Position numbers and translations under genes: made by a program. A model generated the notes under the pieces. It searched no databases and had not been told where the DNA came from. It saw only the letters and a list, made by a program, of their open reading frames with translations. From NCBI RefSeq assembly GCF_013522925.1, contig NZ_JAAMQU010000007.1:1-64000 (forward strand): a stretch of 64,000 bases of DNA, in the 5' to 3' direction. Each line of letters opens with the position of its first letter. The first letter of the stretch is position 1. The DNA is from Pseudomonas japonica (GTDB lineage: Bacteria > Pseudomonadota > Gammaproteobacteria > Pseudomonadales > Pseudomonadaceae). This document shows positions 44,729 through 54,480 of this stretch, piece by piece.

Positions 44729-47700
44729 ATGTCGCTTTCCAGCGGGCTGATCGCCGCGGTCGCCCTGGCCTATATGGCCGTCATGTTCGCCATCGCCTAT
44801 TGGGGCGACCGTCGGCAAACCACGTTATCGCCTCGGCTAAGGGCCTGGGTGTATAGCCTGTCGTTGGCTGTGTACTGCACCAGCTGGACCTTCTTCGGCG
44901 CGGTGGGCCAGGCCGCCGAGCAGCTTTGGGCCTTCCTCCCCATCTACCTGGGCCCTGCCCTGCTGTTGCTGCTGGCACCTCGGGTGTTGCAAAAGATGGT
45001 GTTGATCAGCAAGCAGGAAAACATCACGTCCATCGCCGACTTCATCGCGGCGCGGTACGGCAAATCCCAATCCCTGGCGGTGGTGGTGGCGCTTATCTGC
45101 CTGATCGGGATGCTTCCTTATATTGCGCTGCAGCTCAAAGGCATCGTGCTGGGCGTGAACCTGTTGATCGGTGCCAGTGCCGATGCCACCGGCCCTCGCG
45201 TGCAGGACACCGCCATGGTGGTGTCCCTGGTGCTGGCGTTGTTTACCATCGTGTTCGGCACCCGCAGCCTGGACGTGACCGAGCACCATCGCGGCATGGT
45301 GCTGGCCATTGCGTTTGAAGCCTTGGTCAAACTTTTCGCGTTCCTTGCGGTGGGCGCTTTCATCACCTACGGCTTGTATGACGGCTTCGGCGACCTGCTT
45401 GCCCAGGCGCGCCTGGCCCCAGCGCTGGAAAACTACTGGGGCGAAACGATCAATTGGCCCTCGATGCTGGTGCAGACCGGGGTGGCGGTGATGGCGATGA
45501 TCTGCCTGCCACGCCAGTTTCAGGTCACTGTGGTAGAGAACATCGAGCCGCGGGATTTTCGCCTGGCGCGCTGGGTGTTCCCGGGTTACCTGCTGCTCGC
45601 AGCGTTATTCGTGGTGCCGATTGCCCTGGCCGGGCGAATGCTGCTGCCTGAAGCGGTGATCCGCGATTCCTTCGTGATCAGCCTTCCTCTGGCGGAAGCG
45701 CACCCGGCCTTGGCGCTGCTGGCGTTCATTGGCGGTGCTTCCGCGGCTACTGGAATGGTGATCGTGGAAAGCGTGGCGCTGTCGACCATGGTCTCCAATG
45801 ACATCCTGTTGCCCTGGCTGCTTCGGCGCCAGCGCACCGAGCGCCCGTTCGAAGCCTTCCGCCACTGGATGTTGTCGGCACGGCGGGTGAGCATTCTGGC
45901 CATTCTGCTGCTGGCCTACGTGAGCTACCGCCTGCTGGGCTCTACCGCCAGCCTGGCGACCATCGGGCAGATCGCCTTTGCCGCCGTGGCCCAGCTCACG
46001 CCGGCGATGGTTGGCGCGCTGTACTGGAAACAGGCCAACCGCCGTGGGGTGTTCGCGGGCCTGGCGGCGGGCAGCTTTCTGTGGTTTTACGCCCTGGTAT
46101 TGCCCATTGCCGCACACAGCCTGGGGTGGCCGCTGGCGGCGTTCCCGGCCCTGAGCTGGCTGCACGGCAACCCATTGCATTTGCCTATTTCCCCACTCAC
46201 TCAAGGGGTGGTGCTGTCGCTGGCGGGTAATTTCATCCTGTTCGTGTGGGTGTCGGTGCTGTCGCGCACCCGGGTGTCCGAGCACTGGCAGGCGGGGCGC
46301 TTCGTGGGCCACCAGCAAAGCCTGCGTCCCAACAGCAAAGGCCTGTTGGCGGTACAGCTGGACGACCTGTTGAAGCTGGCGAGCCGCTTTGTGGGGGAAG
46401 AGCGCGCGCAACAAAGCTTCAGCCGCTTTGCCTACCGCCAGGGCAAAGGCTTCAACCCCAGCCAGACCGCCGACCCGGAATGGATCGCCCATACCGAACG
46501 GCTGCTGGCCGGTACCCTGGGCACCTCATCCACCCGGGCCGTAGTGAAAGCGGCCATCGAAGGCCGCGACATGCAGCTGGAGGACGTGGTTCGCATTGCC
46601 GACGAAGCCTCCGAAGTGCTTCAGTTCAACCGCGCGTTGCTGCAAGGCGCGATCGAAAACATCACCCAGGGCATCAGCGTAGTCGACCAGCACTTGCGCC
46701 TGGTGGCCTGGAACCGCCGCTACCTCGAGCTGTTCAACTACCCCGAAGGGCTGATCGCGGTGGGGCGCCCCATTGCCGAGATTATCCGGTTCAACGCCGA
46801 GCGTGGCTTCTGCGGCCCCGGAGAGGCGGAAGTCCACGTGGCGCGCCGTCTGCATTACATGCGACAGGGCCGCGCGCACACCTCGGAGCGGGTATTCCCG
46901 AACGGCCAGGTGATCGAGCTTATCGGCAACCCCATGCCCGGAGGCGGCTTTGTGATGAGCTTCACCGACATCACCGCCTACCGGGAGGCGGAGCGTGCAC
47001 TCAAGCACGCCAACGAAAGCCTGGAGCTGCGCGTAGCTGAACGTACCGGTGAACTGTCCGCACTCAACCACGCACTGATCGAGGCCAAGGCACATGCCGA
47101 AACCGCCAACCGATCCAAGAGCCGCTTCCTCGCTGCGGTAGGCCATGACCTGATGCAGCCAATGAACGCGGCCCGGCTGTTCTGCGCCGCCCTTGGCCAC
47201 CATGGCGCCGACCTTCCGGCGGACGCTGCGCAACTGGTTCGGCACATGGATAGCGCGTTGCGCTCGGCCGAGGACCTGATCGGCGATTTGCTGGACATTT
47301 CCCGCCTTGAAAACGGGCGAGTCACGCCGAACCGCAATGCGTTTTCCCTCAGCGAGTTGTACGGCGCGCTGGGCACCGAATTCACAGCCTTGGCCCAGGA
47401 ACAAGGCCTGAGCTTCCGGCTACGTGGCAGCAACCTGCGGGTGGACAGCGACATCAAGCTGGTGCGGCGCATTCTGCAGAATTTCCTCACCAATGCCTTC
47501 CGCTACGCCAAAGGGCCGGTACTGCTGGGCGTGCGCCGGCAGGGCAACGCGGTACGGCTAGAGGTGTGGGACCGTGGCCCGGGGATACCCGACGACAAAC
47601 TGGGAGTGATCTTCGAGGAGTTCAAACGCCTGGACAGCCACCAGACCCGCGCCGAAAAAGGGCTTGGGCTGGGCCTGGCTATCGCCGATGGGCTGTGCCG

Positions 47701-48214
47701 CTTGCTGGGGCATCACCTTGAAGTGCGCTCCTGGCCAGGCCGGGGCAGCGTGTTCAGCGTGACCGTGCCCGTTGCCGAATCCGAGGCGGTGCCGCAGCGG
47801 GCCGCGTTACCCGCCACACAACCCCTGAGCGGGTTACGCGTACTGTGCGTGGACAACGAAACCAGCATCCTTACCGGCATGGCCAGCCTCCTCACCCGTT
47901 GGGGCTGTACCGTGTGGACCGCGACCGACCGCGCCGGCTGCGCCGCGTTGCTGGCAGAAGGCGCCCAGCCCACGCTGGCGTTGGTGGATTACCACCTGGA
48001 TGACGGCGAGACCGGGACAGCGCTGGTAGCCTGGTTGCGCACCCAGCTCAACGCGCCAGTGCCCGGCGTGGTGATCAGCGCCGATGGTCGCGCCGAGACC
48101 ATCGCCCAGGTTCATGCCGCCGGCCTGGACTACTTGCCCAAGCCGCTGAAACCCGCCGCATTGCGCGCGTTACTTGGTCGGTATCTCACCCGCCATGATC
48201 TGGCGCGGGCTTGA
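44729..48214 (+). CDS. SSF-fused hybrid sensor histidine kinase, MxtR/CrbS-like
   Basis: A 1161-residue protein. Residues 1-500 are a 12- to 13-segment sodium:solute symporter domain (TSWTFFGAVGQAAEQLW, ENITSIADFIAARYGKSQS, FQVTVVENIEPRDFRLARW). A PAS domain follows at about 635-740 (NITQGISVVDQHLRLVAWN), a coiled coil, a HisKA domain with phospho-acceptor His806 (AVGHDLMQPMNAARLF), an HATPase domain with DRGPGIP and GLGLGLAIADGL, and a receiver with Asp1087 (LALVDYHLDDG). GGAG precedes ATG 44729. In Pseudomonas and Vibrio the MxtR/CrbS-ErdR/CrbR system controls acetate and ethanol use. Its response regulator is not in this window. The 3' end overlaps rmuC by 45 nt. Confidence 0.9.
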   Translation: MSLSSGLIAAVALAYMAVMFAIAYWGDRRQTTLSPRLRAWVYSLSLAVYCTSWTFFGAVGQAAEQLWAFLPIYLGPALLLLLAPRVLQKMVLISKQENITSIADFIAARYGKSQSLAVVVALICLIGMLPYIALQLKGIVLGVNLLIGASADATGPRVQDTAMVVSLVLALFTIVFGTRSLDVTEHHRGMVLAIAFEALVKLFAFLAVGAFITYGLYDGFGDLLAQARLAPALENYWGETINWPSMLVQTGVAVMAMICLPRQFQVTVVENIEPRDFRLARWVFPGYLLLAALFVVPIALAGRMLLPEAVIRDSFVISLPLAEAHPALALLAFIGGASAATGMVIVESVALSTMVSNDILLPWLLRRQRTERPFEAFRHWMLSARRVSILAILLLAYVSYRLLGSTASLATIGQIAFAAVAQLTPAMVGALYWKQANRRGVFAGLAAGSFLWFYALVLPIAAHSLGWPLAAFPALSWLHGNPLHLPISPLTQGVVLSLAGNFILFVWVSVLSRTRVSEHWQAGRFVGHQQSLRPNSKGLLAVQLDDLLKLASRFVGEERAQQSFSRFAYRQGKGFNPSQTADPEWIAHTERLLAGTLGTSSTRAVVKAAIEGRDMQLEDVVRIADEASEVLQFNRALLQGAIENITQGISVVDQHLRLVAWNRRYLELFNYPEGLIAVGRPIAEIIRFNAERGFCGPGEAEVHVARRLHYMRQGRAHTSERVFPNGQVIELIGNPMPGGGFVMSFTDITAYREAERALKHANESLELRVAERTGELSALNHALIEAKAHAETANRSKSRFLAAVGHDLMQPMNAARLFCAALGHHGADLPADAAQLVRHMDSALRSAEDLIGDLLDISRLENGRVTPNRNAFSLSELYGALGTEFTALAQEQGLSFRLRGSNLRVDSDIKLVRRILQNFLTNAFRYAKGPVLLGVRRQGNAVRLEVWDRGPGIPDDKLGVIFEEFKRLDSHQTRAEKGLGLGLAIADGLCRLLGHHLEVRSWPGRGSVFSVTVPVAESEAVPQRAALPATQPLSGLRVLCVDNETSILTGMASLLTRWGCTVWTATDRAGCAALLAEGAQPTLALVDYHLDDGETGTALVAWLRTQLNAPVPGVVISADGRAETIAQVHAAGLDYLPKPLKPAALRALLGRYLTRHDLARA

Positions 48215-49699
48215 GTCATTTTCCAGCGGGCCTGCCGCGCCATCTTCGGCCCCCGCCAGCGCACGGTCGAGCAGGTCTGCCGGCAGGCTCTTGCTGGCTC
48301 GCGCGCCGAGCAACTTGAGCTGTTCACTGCGGCTGACCAGGTTGCCGCGCCCTTCGGTCAGCTTGTTGCGGGCGCTCGCGTAGGCCTTGTCCAACTGTTG
48401 CAGGCGGTTCCCTACTTCATCCAGGTCCTGGATAAACAGCACGAACTTGTCATAGAGCCAGCCCGCGCGCTCCGCGATTTCGCGGGCGTTCTGGCTTTGG
48501 CGCTCCTGCTTCCACAAGCTGTCGACCACCTTCAGCGTGGCCAATAACGTTGTAGGGCTCACTACCACGATCTGCTTGTCGAAAGCCTCCTGGAACAGGC
48601 CGGGGTCGTGTTGCAAAGCCGCTGAAAACGCCGCCTCGATAGGCACGAACAGCAGCACGAAATCGAGGCTGTGCAGCCCTTCGAGGCGGCTGTAATCCTT
48701 TCCGGCCAGCCCTTTGATATGCGAGCGCAGGCTGTGCACATGCTGCTTGAGCGCACCCTGCGCCACGTCCGCTTCGGAGGCCGCGATGTACTGCTGCCAT
48801 GCAGTAAGGCTGACCTTTGCGTCGACTACCACTTGTTTATCGCCTGGCAGGGTGACCAGCACATCCGGCTGGAACCGCTCACCGTCAGCGCTCTTAAGGT
48901 TCACCTGGGTGCGGTACTCCCGGCCTTTTTGCAGGCCGGCATGTTCCAGCACGCGTTCGAGCACCAGTTCACCCCAGTTGCCTTGGGTTTTCTGCCCCTT
49001 CAATGCCTGGGTGAGGTTGGTGGCCTCGTCACTCAGGCGCAGGTTGAGTTGCTGAAGGCGTTCGAGCTCCTTGGCCAGCGAAAACCGCTCACGCGCTTCA
49101 TTGTTGTAGCTGTCCTCTACCCGCTTTTCGAACGCCTGGATACGGTCGCGCAGCGGATCAAGCAACTGCCCGAGCCGCTGCTGGCTGTTCTCGGCGAAAC
49201 GTTGCTCGCGCTCCTCGAAAATCTTCCCCGCCAGCTCCGCGAACTGTGCCCGCAGCTCATCGCGCGCGTTCTGCATATCCTGCAAACGCTGCTCGTGCCC
49301 TTCACGTTGCTCTTGCAACTCCGCGCTCAAGCCAGCGCATCGGGCCTCAAGCTGGCGCAGTTCGCCCTCACGCTGCCCGCGTTCATGTGCCCACGCATGG
49401 GCGGCATCGCGCCCGTTGTCCACCTCCATGCGCAGCAGCTCGAGCTCGCGGCCGGCTGCGGCAAGCTCGGCGCGAACGCCCGCTTGCTGTTCGCCGAGCG
49501 AGGACAGTCCCGAGGCCTGGGCTTGCACCCGCTGTTCCAATACCTGCTCACTGAGTTGCGCTACCCGTAAACGCTCTTCCAGCAAGGGCAACGCTTCGCG
49601 CGCAGCTTGAGCAGTGCGATGGAAATGCCAGGCAACGCCAATGAACGGAACGGCCGCAGCCAGGGCGGCGATAAGCAGGTGAAGGGCTTCATCAGGCAT
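48170..49699 (-). CDS. rmuC: DNA recombination protein RmuC
   Basis: A 509-residue protein with one N-terminal transmembrane helix (LLIAALAAAVPFIGVAW), a long coiled coil (residues 30-210) and the RmuC nuclease-like domain: NWGELVLERVLEHAGLQKG, FQPDVLVTLPGDKQVVVDAK with the conserved DxK, and FVLLFVPIEAAF. RmuC limits inversion and recombination at repeats. It is convergent with the hybrid kinase gene and overlaps its 3' end by 45 nt. Confidence 0.95.
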   Translation of the reverse strand: MPDEALHLLIAALAAAVPFIGVAWHFHRTAQAAREALPLLEERLRVAQLSEQVLEQRVQAQASGLSSLGEQQAGVRAELAAAGRELELLRMEVDNGRDAAHAWAHERGQREGELRQLEARCAGLSAELQEQREGHEQRLQDMQNARDELRAQFAELAGKIFEEREQRFAENSQQRLGQLLDPLRDRIQAFEKRVEDSYNNEARERFSLAKELERLQQLNLRLSDEATNLTQALKGQKTQGNWGELVLERVLEHAGLQKGREYRTQVNLKSADGERFQPDVLVTLPGDKQVVVDAKVSLTAWQQYIAASEADVAQGALKQHVHSLRSHIKGLAGKDYSRLEGLHSLDFVLLFVPIEAAFSAALQHDPGLFQEAFDKQIVVVSPTTLLATLKVVDSLWKQERQSQNAREIAERAGWLYDKFVLFIQDLDEVGNRLQQLDKAYASARNKLTEGRGNLVSRSEQLKLLGARASKSLPADLLDRALAGAEDGAAGPLENDSSPRQIMAGEIPTK

Positions 49700-49878
49700 G
49701 AGGGGATTCGGTCAAAAGGATGACGCGCGCGCCAGGCGCGGAAACGTGGCTGAAGCATTCTACCTGTGAGGGAGGTTATGCCAAAAAGTTACAGCGATCG
49801 CCTTGACAGTGGTAACTGGCCAGAGCGCGCGTTTGCCTCGTTTGGCTGGGAACATCGGCCTAGAGCAATCTGCGCTCA

Positions 49879-49913
49879 CAATCCACAGAAGCTGTGGATA
49901 ACTCAGTGGACAA
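49879..49913. promoter_or_regulatory. Cluster of three DnaA-box-like 9-mers
   Basis: CAATCCACA at 49879-49887, TGTGGATAA at 49893-49901 (an exact consensus box on the minus strand) and AGTGGACAA at 49905-49913, all within 35 bp. The A/T-rich stretch 70-110 bp further right resembles an unwinding element. No dnaA, rpmH or gidA gene is near, so this is not the usual oriC. Confidence 0.5.
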
Positions 49914-50490
49914 CACCCCCCGGGCGTCCGCAAAGCCCGATAAACCGGGGCCTGCAGACAAACTGTCCATTTTTTCACCAGCTCTAAAAACTGTTTTTTT
50001 TCATTGACTTAAAAAATAAACGAAGGGTACGGAACCTTGGCCAGTGCGCCCGTCGGGAATATGACAATCTTGCTTCATCATGTGCACAACGCCCCACGGT
50101 GGCGCAAGCCCCCGCACCGGCGTGGGCATTGATACGGCGCAAGGAACGCGCCGAGAAGCCTTACCGTTCATCGGTAAACCTGACTAAAGGTTGCCAAGCT
50201 CGCTACTTACCTGTAGGTTTCGCCGCAGTTTGTACAAAAGCTGAAAGCAATTTCGGCCGCTCAAGTCCCTCCAGCTTTATCGCAGGCCCCATTGGCCATG
50301 CATCCCGCTGTTTTCTCGGACCCCACTCGGCCTTCAGGCCAGCGCCAAGCGTCCCTCGTGTCACGCCCCGCTGTCTCGCTTCCCCAGGCTTTCCCCGACC
50401 TTCAGTAAACAGGGTCGTGGCGCCTCTCGTCTTGCGTACTTACCGCCGCCTGCCATGCGTTCATATTGACGTCACAGGCGAGCTGTACTG

Positions 50491-50562
50491 TTCCGGCAGG
50501 TTTCCCGCATATACGTTATTGCGGGCCGGAACAAATTCAATGCCGCACGGTTCTGATCCGTG
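50491..50562 (+). promoter_or_regulatory. Structured leader of DUF3509-like gene
   Basis: A bulged hairpin (TTCCGG 50491-50496 with CCGGAA 50526-50531; inner stem CCCGCA 50504-50509 with TGCGGG 50520-50525) is followed by CACGG-TTCTGAT-CCGTG (50546-50562), which ends 8 nt before the Shine-Dalgarno AGGAA. Confidence 0.5.
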
Positions 50563-50582
50563 TCAATCGCAGGAACACAATA

Positions 50583-50807
50583 ATGACCTTCAATACCCAG
50601 ACCCAATCCGCTATCCATACCCTGTCCCAAGCATTCGCCCCGCTGCGCTGTGTGATCCTTGCAGCGCGCAATGACAGCTTCAGCTTCTCCGTAGTGAACG
50701 AGCATGGCGTGGCACGCCACACCCAACGTCTCTACCCTGAACAGTATGCTGCCCCCGCACCGCTGCAAGCCGTGATCGAGCGCGCCCGCCAGTCCCTGGT
50801 CGCCTGA
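50583..50807 (+). CDS. Small DUF3509-like protein, 74 residues
   Basis: A 74-residue cytosolic protein; GCAGGAA lies 8 nt before ATG 50583. It is composed of two short beta/alpha parts: AIHTLSQAFAPLRCVILAAR, then SFSFSVVNEHGVARHTQRL and LQAVIERARQSLVA. The pattern matches my memory of DUF3509, a Pseudomonas-typical family of unknown function, but I cannot test it here. It is preceded by a structured leader and followed by dyads and a terminator at 50918-50970. Confidence 0.65.
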   Translation: MTFNTQTQSAIHTLSQAFAPLRCVILAARNDSFSFSVVNEHGVARHTQRLYPEQYAAPAPLQAVIERARQSLVA

Positions 50808-51342
50808 ACAGGATTCGCGTAAGCCCCCGGCTGCAAACCTTCCGACAGACGTCACTTTACGCGGCAAAGTTAAAGCTATGCTTTAACTTGAGCGTACGGC
50901 GAGCGGCCGGCCGCTCCCAGGCGGACCCCGTCCGATTGATCGCTGCCACGCGTGGGGGCCGCCTGTTTTTCTCCCTTGTTACAAAATAATCGCTGAAGTA
51001 TGCCAACCGGCAAGCGCCCTCCGGTCGGATTGCCCTCTGCCGCTTCGCAAAATGCTGAAACGTGCCTTCCTACAACGTCAATAAACCTATCAACCCGACC
51101 AAACCCAGCTGGCATGCCCCTTCCAGCCCCAAGCGGAAGCTCTCCGGCGCCTTCTCGTCAAAAAAACGTTGTCAAAACGTGATCCCCTTGTTGTACCCCA
51201 TCGAGCGAAACTGACCAGCCAGACAGCCCAATGATCGGATTGTCCTACAAAAAGGCTCTATCTAGCCTGATACAGGGCTATGGCGCCGTGTGGGTTTTAT
51301 TGGTAATTTGCGGCGGTGATCACCCACGGAGTAACAACAACA
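50808..51342. other. Non-coding stretch between DUF3509-like gene and fadL
   Basis: No gene seen. From left to right it contains the 9-bp hairpin AAGTTAAAG-CTATG-CTTTAACTT (50867-50889), the perfect 16-bp palindrome GAGCGGCCGGCCGCTC (50901-50916), a terminator (50918-50970) and then about 370 bp that should hold the fadL promoter. TTGTCA with TTGTAC 16 nt later, at about 51170-51197, is a possible -35/-10 pair. Confidence 0.65.
50918..50970 (+). terminator. Rho-independent terminator
   Basis: CAGGCGG (50918-50924) pairs with CCGCCTG (50959-50965), extended by CCCC/GGGG inside, and is followed by TTTTT at 50966-50970. It probably ends the transcript of the DUF3509-like gene. Confidence 0.75.
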
Positions 51343-51350
51343 ATGAAAAA
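51333..51350 (+). promoter_or_regulatory. Candidate Hfq/Crc site at the fadL start codon
   Basis: The A-rich run AACAACAACAATGAAAAA covers the start codon and matches the repeated AANAANAA pattern that Hfq and Crc bind in Pseudomonas to stop translation under catabolite repression. The Shine-Dalgarno GGAG lies just upstream. Inference from motif only. Confidence 0.5.
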
Positions 51351-52617
51351 AGTCATGATCAGATCGAGCCTCGGCCTCGCAGTCACGCTTGCCTCCACTC
51401 AACTCTTCGCGAGCGGCTTTGCCATCAATGAGCAAAGCATCAGCGGCATGGGCGTGGGCTTCGCGGGTCGATCGTCATCGGCAGAGGACGCCAGCACCGT
51501 AGCCGGCAACCCGGCGGGCATGGCCTTCCTCAAGCGTGAGCAATTTACCGTAGGCGCCGCTGGTATCTATGCGGATACGGATATTGACGACTCCCGTTCT
51601 ACCTTGGGCGGGAGCAACAAGGGCGACATGGTGCCGCTGGTTGGCGTGCCTATGGGCTATTACGTCAAGCCGCTCAATGACCAGTGGGCCGTTGGCTTTG
51701 GTGTATATGTACCGTTCGGGCTGGCGACTGATTATGAAAGCGGTTATGCAGGCCGTTACTGGGCAGATAAGAGTGTTGTGAAGGTGATTACCTTCCAGCC
51801 CACCATCAGTTACGCATTCAATGACAAGGTTTCCATCGGTATCGGGCCAACGTTCAACCGTATTGAAGGCGAGCTGACGTCTCGTACCATCAACGCCAGC
51901 AATCCGATCTCGGGCGGCGATGGCGAAGTGAAGATCAAAGGTGACGATACGGCAGTCGGCTTCAATGCAGGCATTTTGGTGCAGGCGACTGACAAGACGC
52001 GCTTGGGGCTGACCTACCATTCTAAAGTTGACTACAAGCTTGACGGCAATACCAAAGCTCGTAACGTGCGGCCTCTCCCGGGGGTTCTTGTCAATTTCAA
52101 AGCGGACGCTTCTCTCGATCTCACCACTCCCGAGTCGGCAGATTTGTCGTTCACTCATGAGCTGAACGACCGCTGGACAATCTACGGTGGGAGCACCTGG
52201 ACTCGGTGGAGCCGACTGGAAAACATCACCGTCAACAGCGATGTAACTGGAACAGCCGCACGTCTTGGCTTGGGGACCATCACCGAGGAGCAGAACTGGC
52301 ACGACACCTGGGCTCATGCCATTGGCGCTGCGTACAAGGTTAACAAGCAGTGGACACTGCGCACCGGCTTCTCGGTGGACCAGTCCCCCACCAATAACGC
52401 CGACCGCTCTCCACGCATCCCATCGGGTGACCGTCGCATCTTCAGCCTGGGTGCCGGTTATAGCCCGACCGACAACCTCACGCTGGACTTCGCCTATTCC
52501 TACCTCAAGGAAGAAAGCGTGGACGTGAACCTGGTCAGCACTACAAAAGGCGCCTACAGCGCTACCTACCACAACAGCGCTCACGGCTTCGGCAGCTCGC
52601 TTACCTACAAGTTCTAA
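51343..52617 (+). CDS. FadL family outer-membrane porin
   Basis: A 424-residue protein with a signal peptide (MKKVMIRSSLGLAVTLAST, cleaved before SGFAINEQS). The mature start GFAINEQSISGMGVGFAGRS and NPAGMAFL is the FadL N-terminal hatch. The remainder is beta-rich with family features (YYVKPLNDQWAVGFGVYVPFGLATDY in parts, and LGLTYHSKVDYKLDG), ending in SSLTYKF. FadL proteins take up long-chain fatty acids or aromatic compounds. ATG 51343 lies in an A-rich Hfq/Crc-like run. It is followed by a strong terminator. Confidence 0.93.
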   Translation: MKKVMIRSSLGLAVTLASTQLFASGFAINEQSISGMGVGFAGRSSSAEDASTVAGNPAGMAFLKREQFTVGAAGIYADTDIDDSRSTLGGSNKGDMVPLVGVPMGYYVKPLNDQWAVGFGVYVPFGLATDYESGYAGRYWADKSVVKVITFQPTISYAFNDKVSIGIGPTFNRIEGELTSRTINASNPISGGDGEVKIKGDDTAVGFNAGILVQATDKTRLGLTYHSKVDYKLDGNTKARNVRPLPGVLVNFKADASLDLTTPESADLSFTHELNDRWTIYGGSTWTRWSRLENITVNSDVTGTAARLGLGTITEEQNWHDTWAHAIGAAYKVNKQWTLRTGFSVDQSPTNNADRSPRIPSGDRRIFSLGAGYSPTDNLTLDFAYSYLKEESVDVNLVSTTKGAYSATYHNSAHGFGSSLTYKF

Positions 52618-52631
52618 GCAGCCCGCAATGC

Positions 52632-52660
52632 AAAAACCGCCCTTTTCCGGGCGGTTTTTT
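52632..52660. terminator. Bidirectional terminator between fadL and cysB
   Basis: AAAAACCGCCC (52632-52642) pairs with GGGCGGTTTTT (52649-52659) around a 6-nt loop, with T and A tracts on the two sides, so it can serve both convergent genes. Confidence 0.92.
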
Positions 52661-52677
52661 TATGGCCGACAGGGCCA

Positions 52678-53715
<1,038 letters not shown>

Positions 53716-53769
53716 TTATAACTATATTGATGGTCCGGGCGAGAATCTAGAACATTTTGAAAAGATCTT

Positions 53770-54270
53770 TTATGTTTTCCGCCTTCCCGGGGCTTGGGTG
53801 AGTGGCACGAGGTACACCGGAACCTCGGCGAGCTGCAATACCCGCGCTGCGGTTCGACCCAACGGCAGTTCCGCTTCGGTAACCCGGCTGTGGCTTCCGA
53901 GCACCAGCAGGTCTACCTGCAGCCTGCGAGCCTGGTCGAGAATCACTTCCGCCGGGTCTCCCTGACGCACCCGCACGGCCTGGATCAGGTCCAGATCTCG
54001 CTCACCATCGGCGAGGTCTTCGCAGAAGTTGTCCAGTACGCGCTTTTCGATGTTGGCCATCATTACGCTTACCCCCCTGCCATGCAGCTCGCTCAATGTA
54101 GGGGCATCGAGGTAACTTTGCAGTACCGACTCCGCGAAGCTGCCCATCGGCTCCACGGCATGGATCACGTGTAACTCCGCCTCGAACTTGCGCGCCAGGG
54201 CCAGCGCATGTTGCAACACAAGCGGCGCGTAGGCGCCCAGGTCGGTGGCGTACAGCATCGAACGAATCAT
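53770..54270 (-). CDS. Universal stress protein (UspA family)
   Basis: A 166-residue protein from ATG 54270 (GGGAG upstream). The UspA fold is clear: MIRSMLYATDLGAYAPLVLQHA at the start, VIHAVEPMG after the first helix and LLVLGSHSRVTEAELPLGRTAARVLQLAEVPV at the end, where the ATP-binding GxxxG-like loop reads GSHSRVTEAELPLG. It lies between cysB and the DAHP synthase gene; in P. aeruginosa I recall the same three-gene neighbourhood. Function likely in stress response. Confidence 0.92.
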   Translation of the reverse strand: MIRSMLYATDLGAYAPLVLQHALALARKFEAELHVIHAVEPMGSFAESVLQSYLDAPTLSELHGRGVSVMMANIEKRVLDNFCEDLADGERDLDLIQAVRVRQGDPAEVILDQARRLQVDLLVLGSHSRVTEAELPLGRTAARVLQLAEVPVYLVPLTQAPGRRKT

Positions 54271-54480
54271 CTGCGCTCCCGCGCCGCCCTCGTCGGCGGC
54301 GATACGGCCAAGTCTAGCAGCGGCACGGTAAAGCGGCAGGTATCCCATCGCCCGCGGCCCGCCTCGTCCAAAGGGCAGCCCAAGGCATTGTCGAAGGGCC
54401 GCAGAACGCGTTAAGGTTCGGCACCCCCGCGCCCACCGCTCGCCCGGTCGCGCCTGACCTGCCTGATAACGAGTACCACC

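Larger units (their letters stand above)
49700..50582. other. Long non-coding stretch upstream of DUF3509-like gene
   Basis: No convincing gene in about 880 bp. It holds three DnaA-box-like 9-mers (49879-49913), an A/T-rich segment at about 49983-50026, the hairpin TTACCG-TTCAT-CGGTAA (50161-50177) and a cytosine-rich part (50240-50400) in which I see no known RNA family. The last 90 nt form a structured leader for the gene at 50583. Confidence 0.7.

Noticed and set aside
49778..49987. Possible 69-codon gene (ATG 49778 after GGGAGG)
   Set aside because: Good ribosome-binding site, but the frame contains a -35-like TTGACA and the DnaA-box cluster and shows no protein pattern; left as non-coding.
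50099..50674. 191-codon open frame upstream of the DUF3509-like gene
   Set aside because: Low-complexity, proline/arginine-rich translation, and it overlaps a better supported gene with leader structure.
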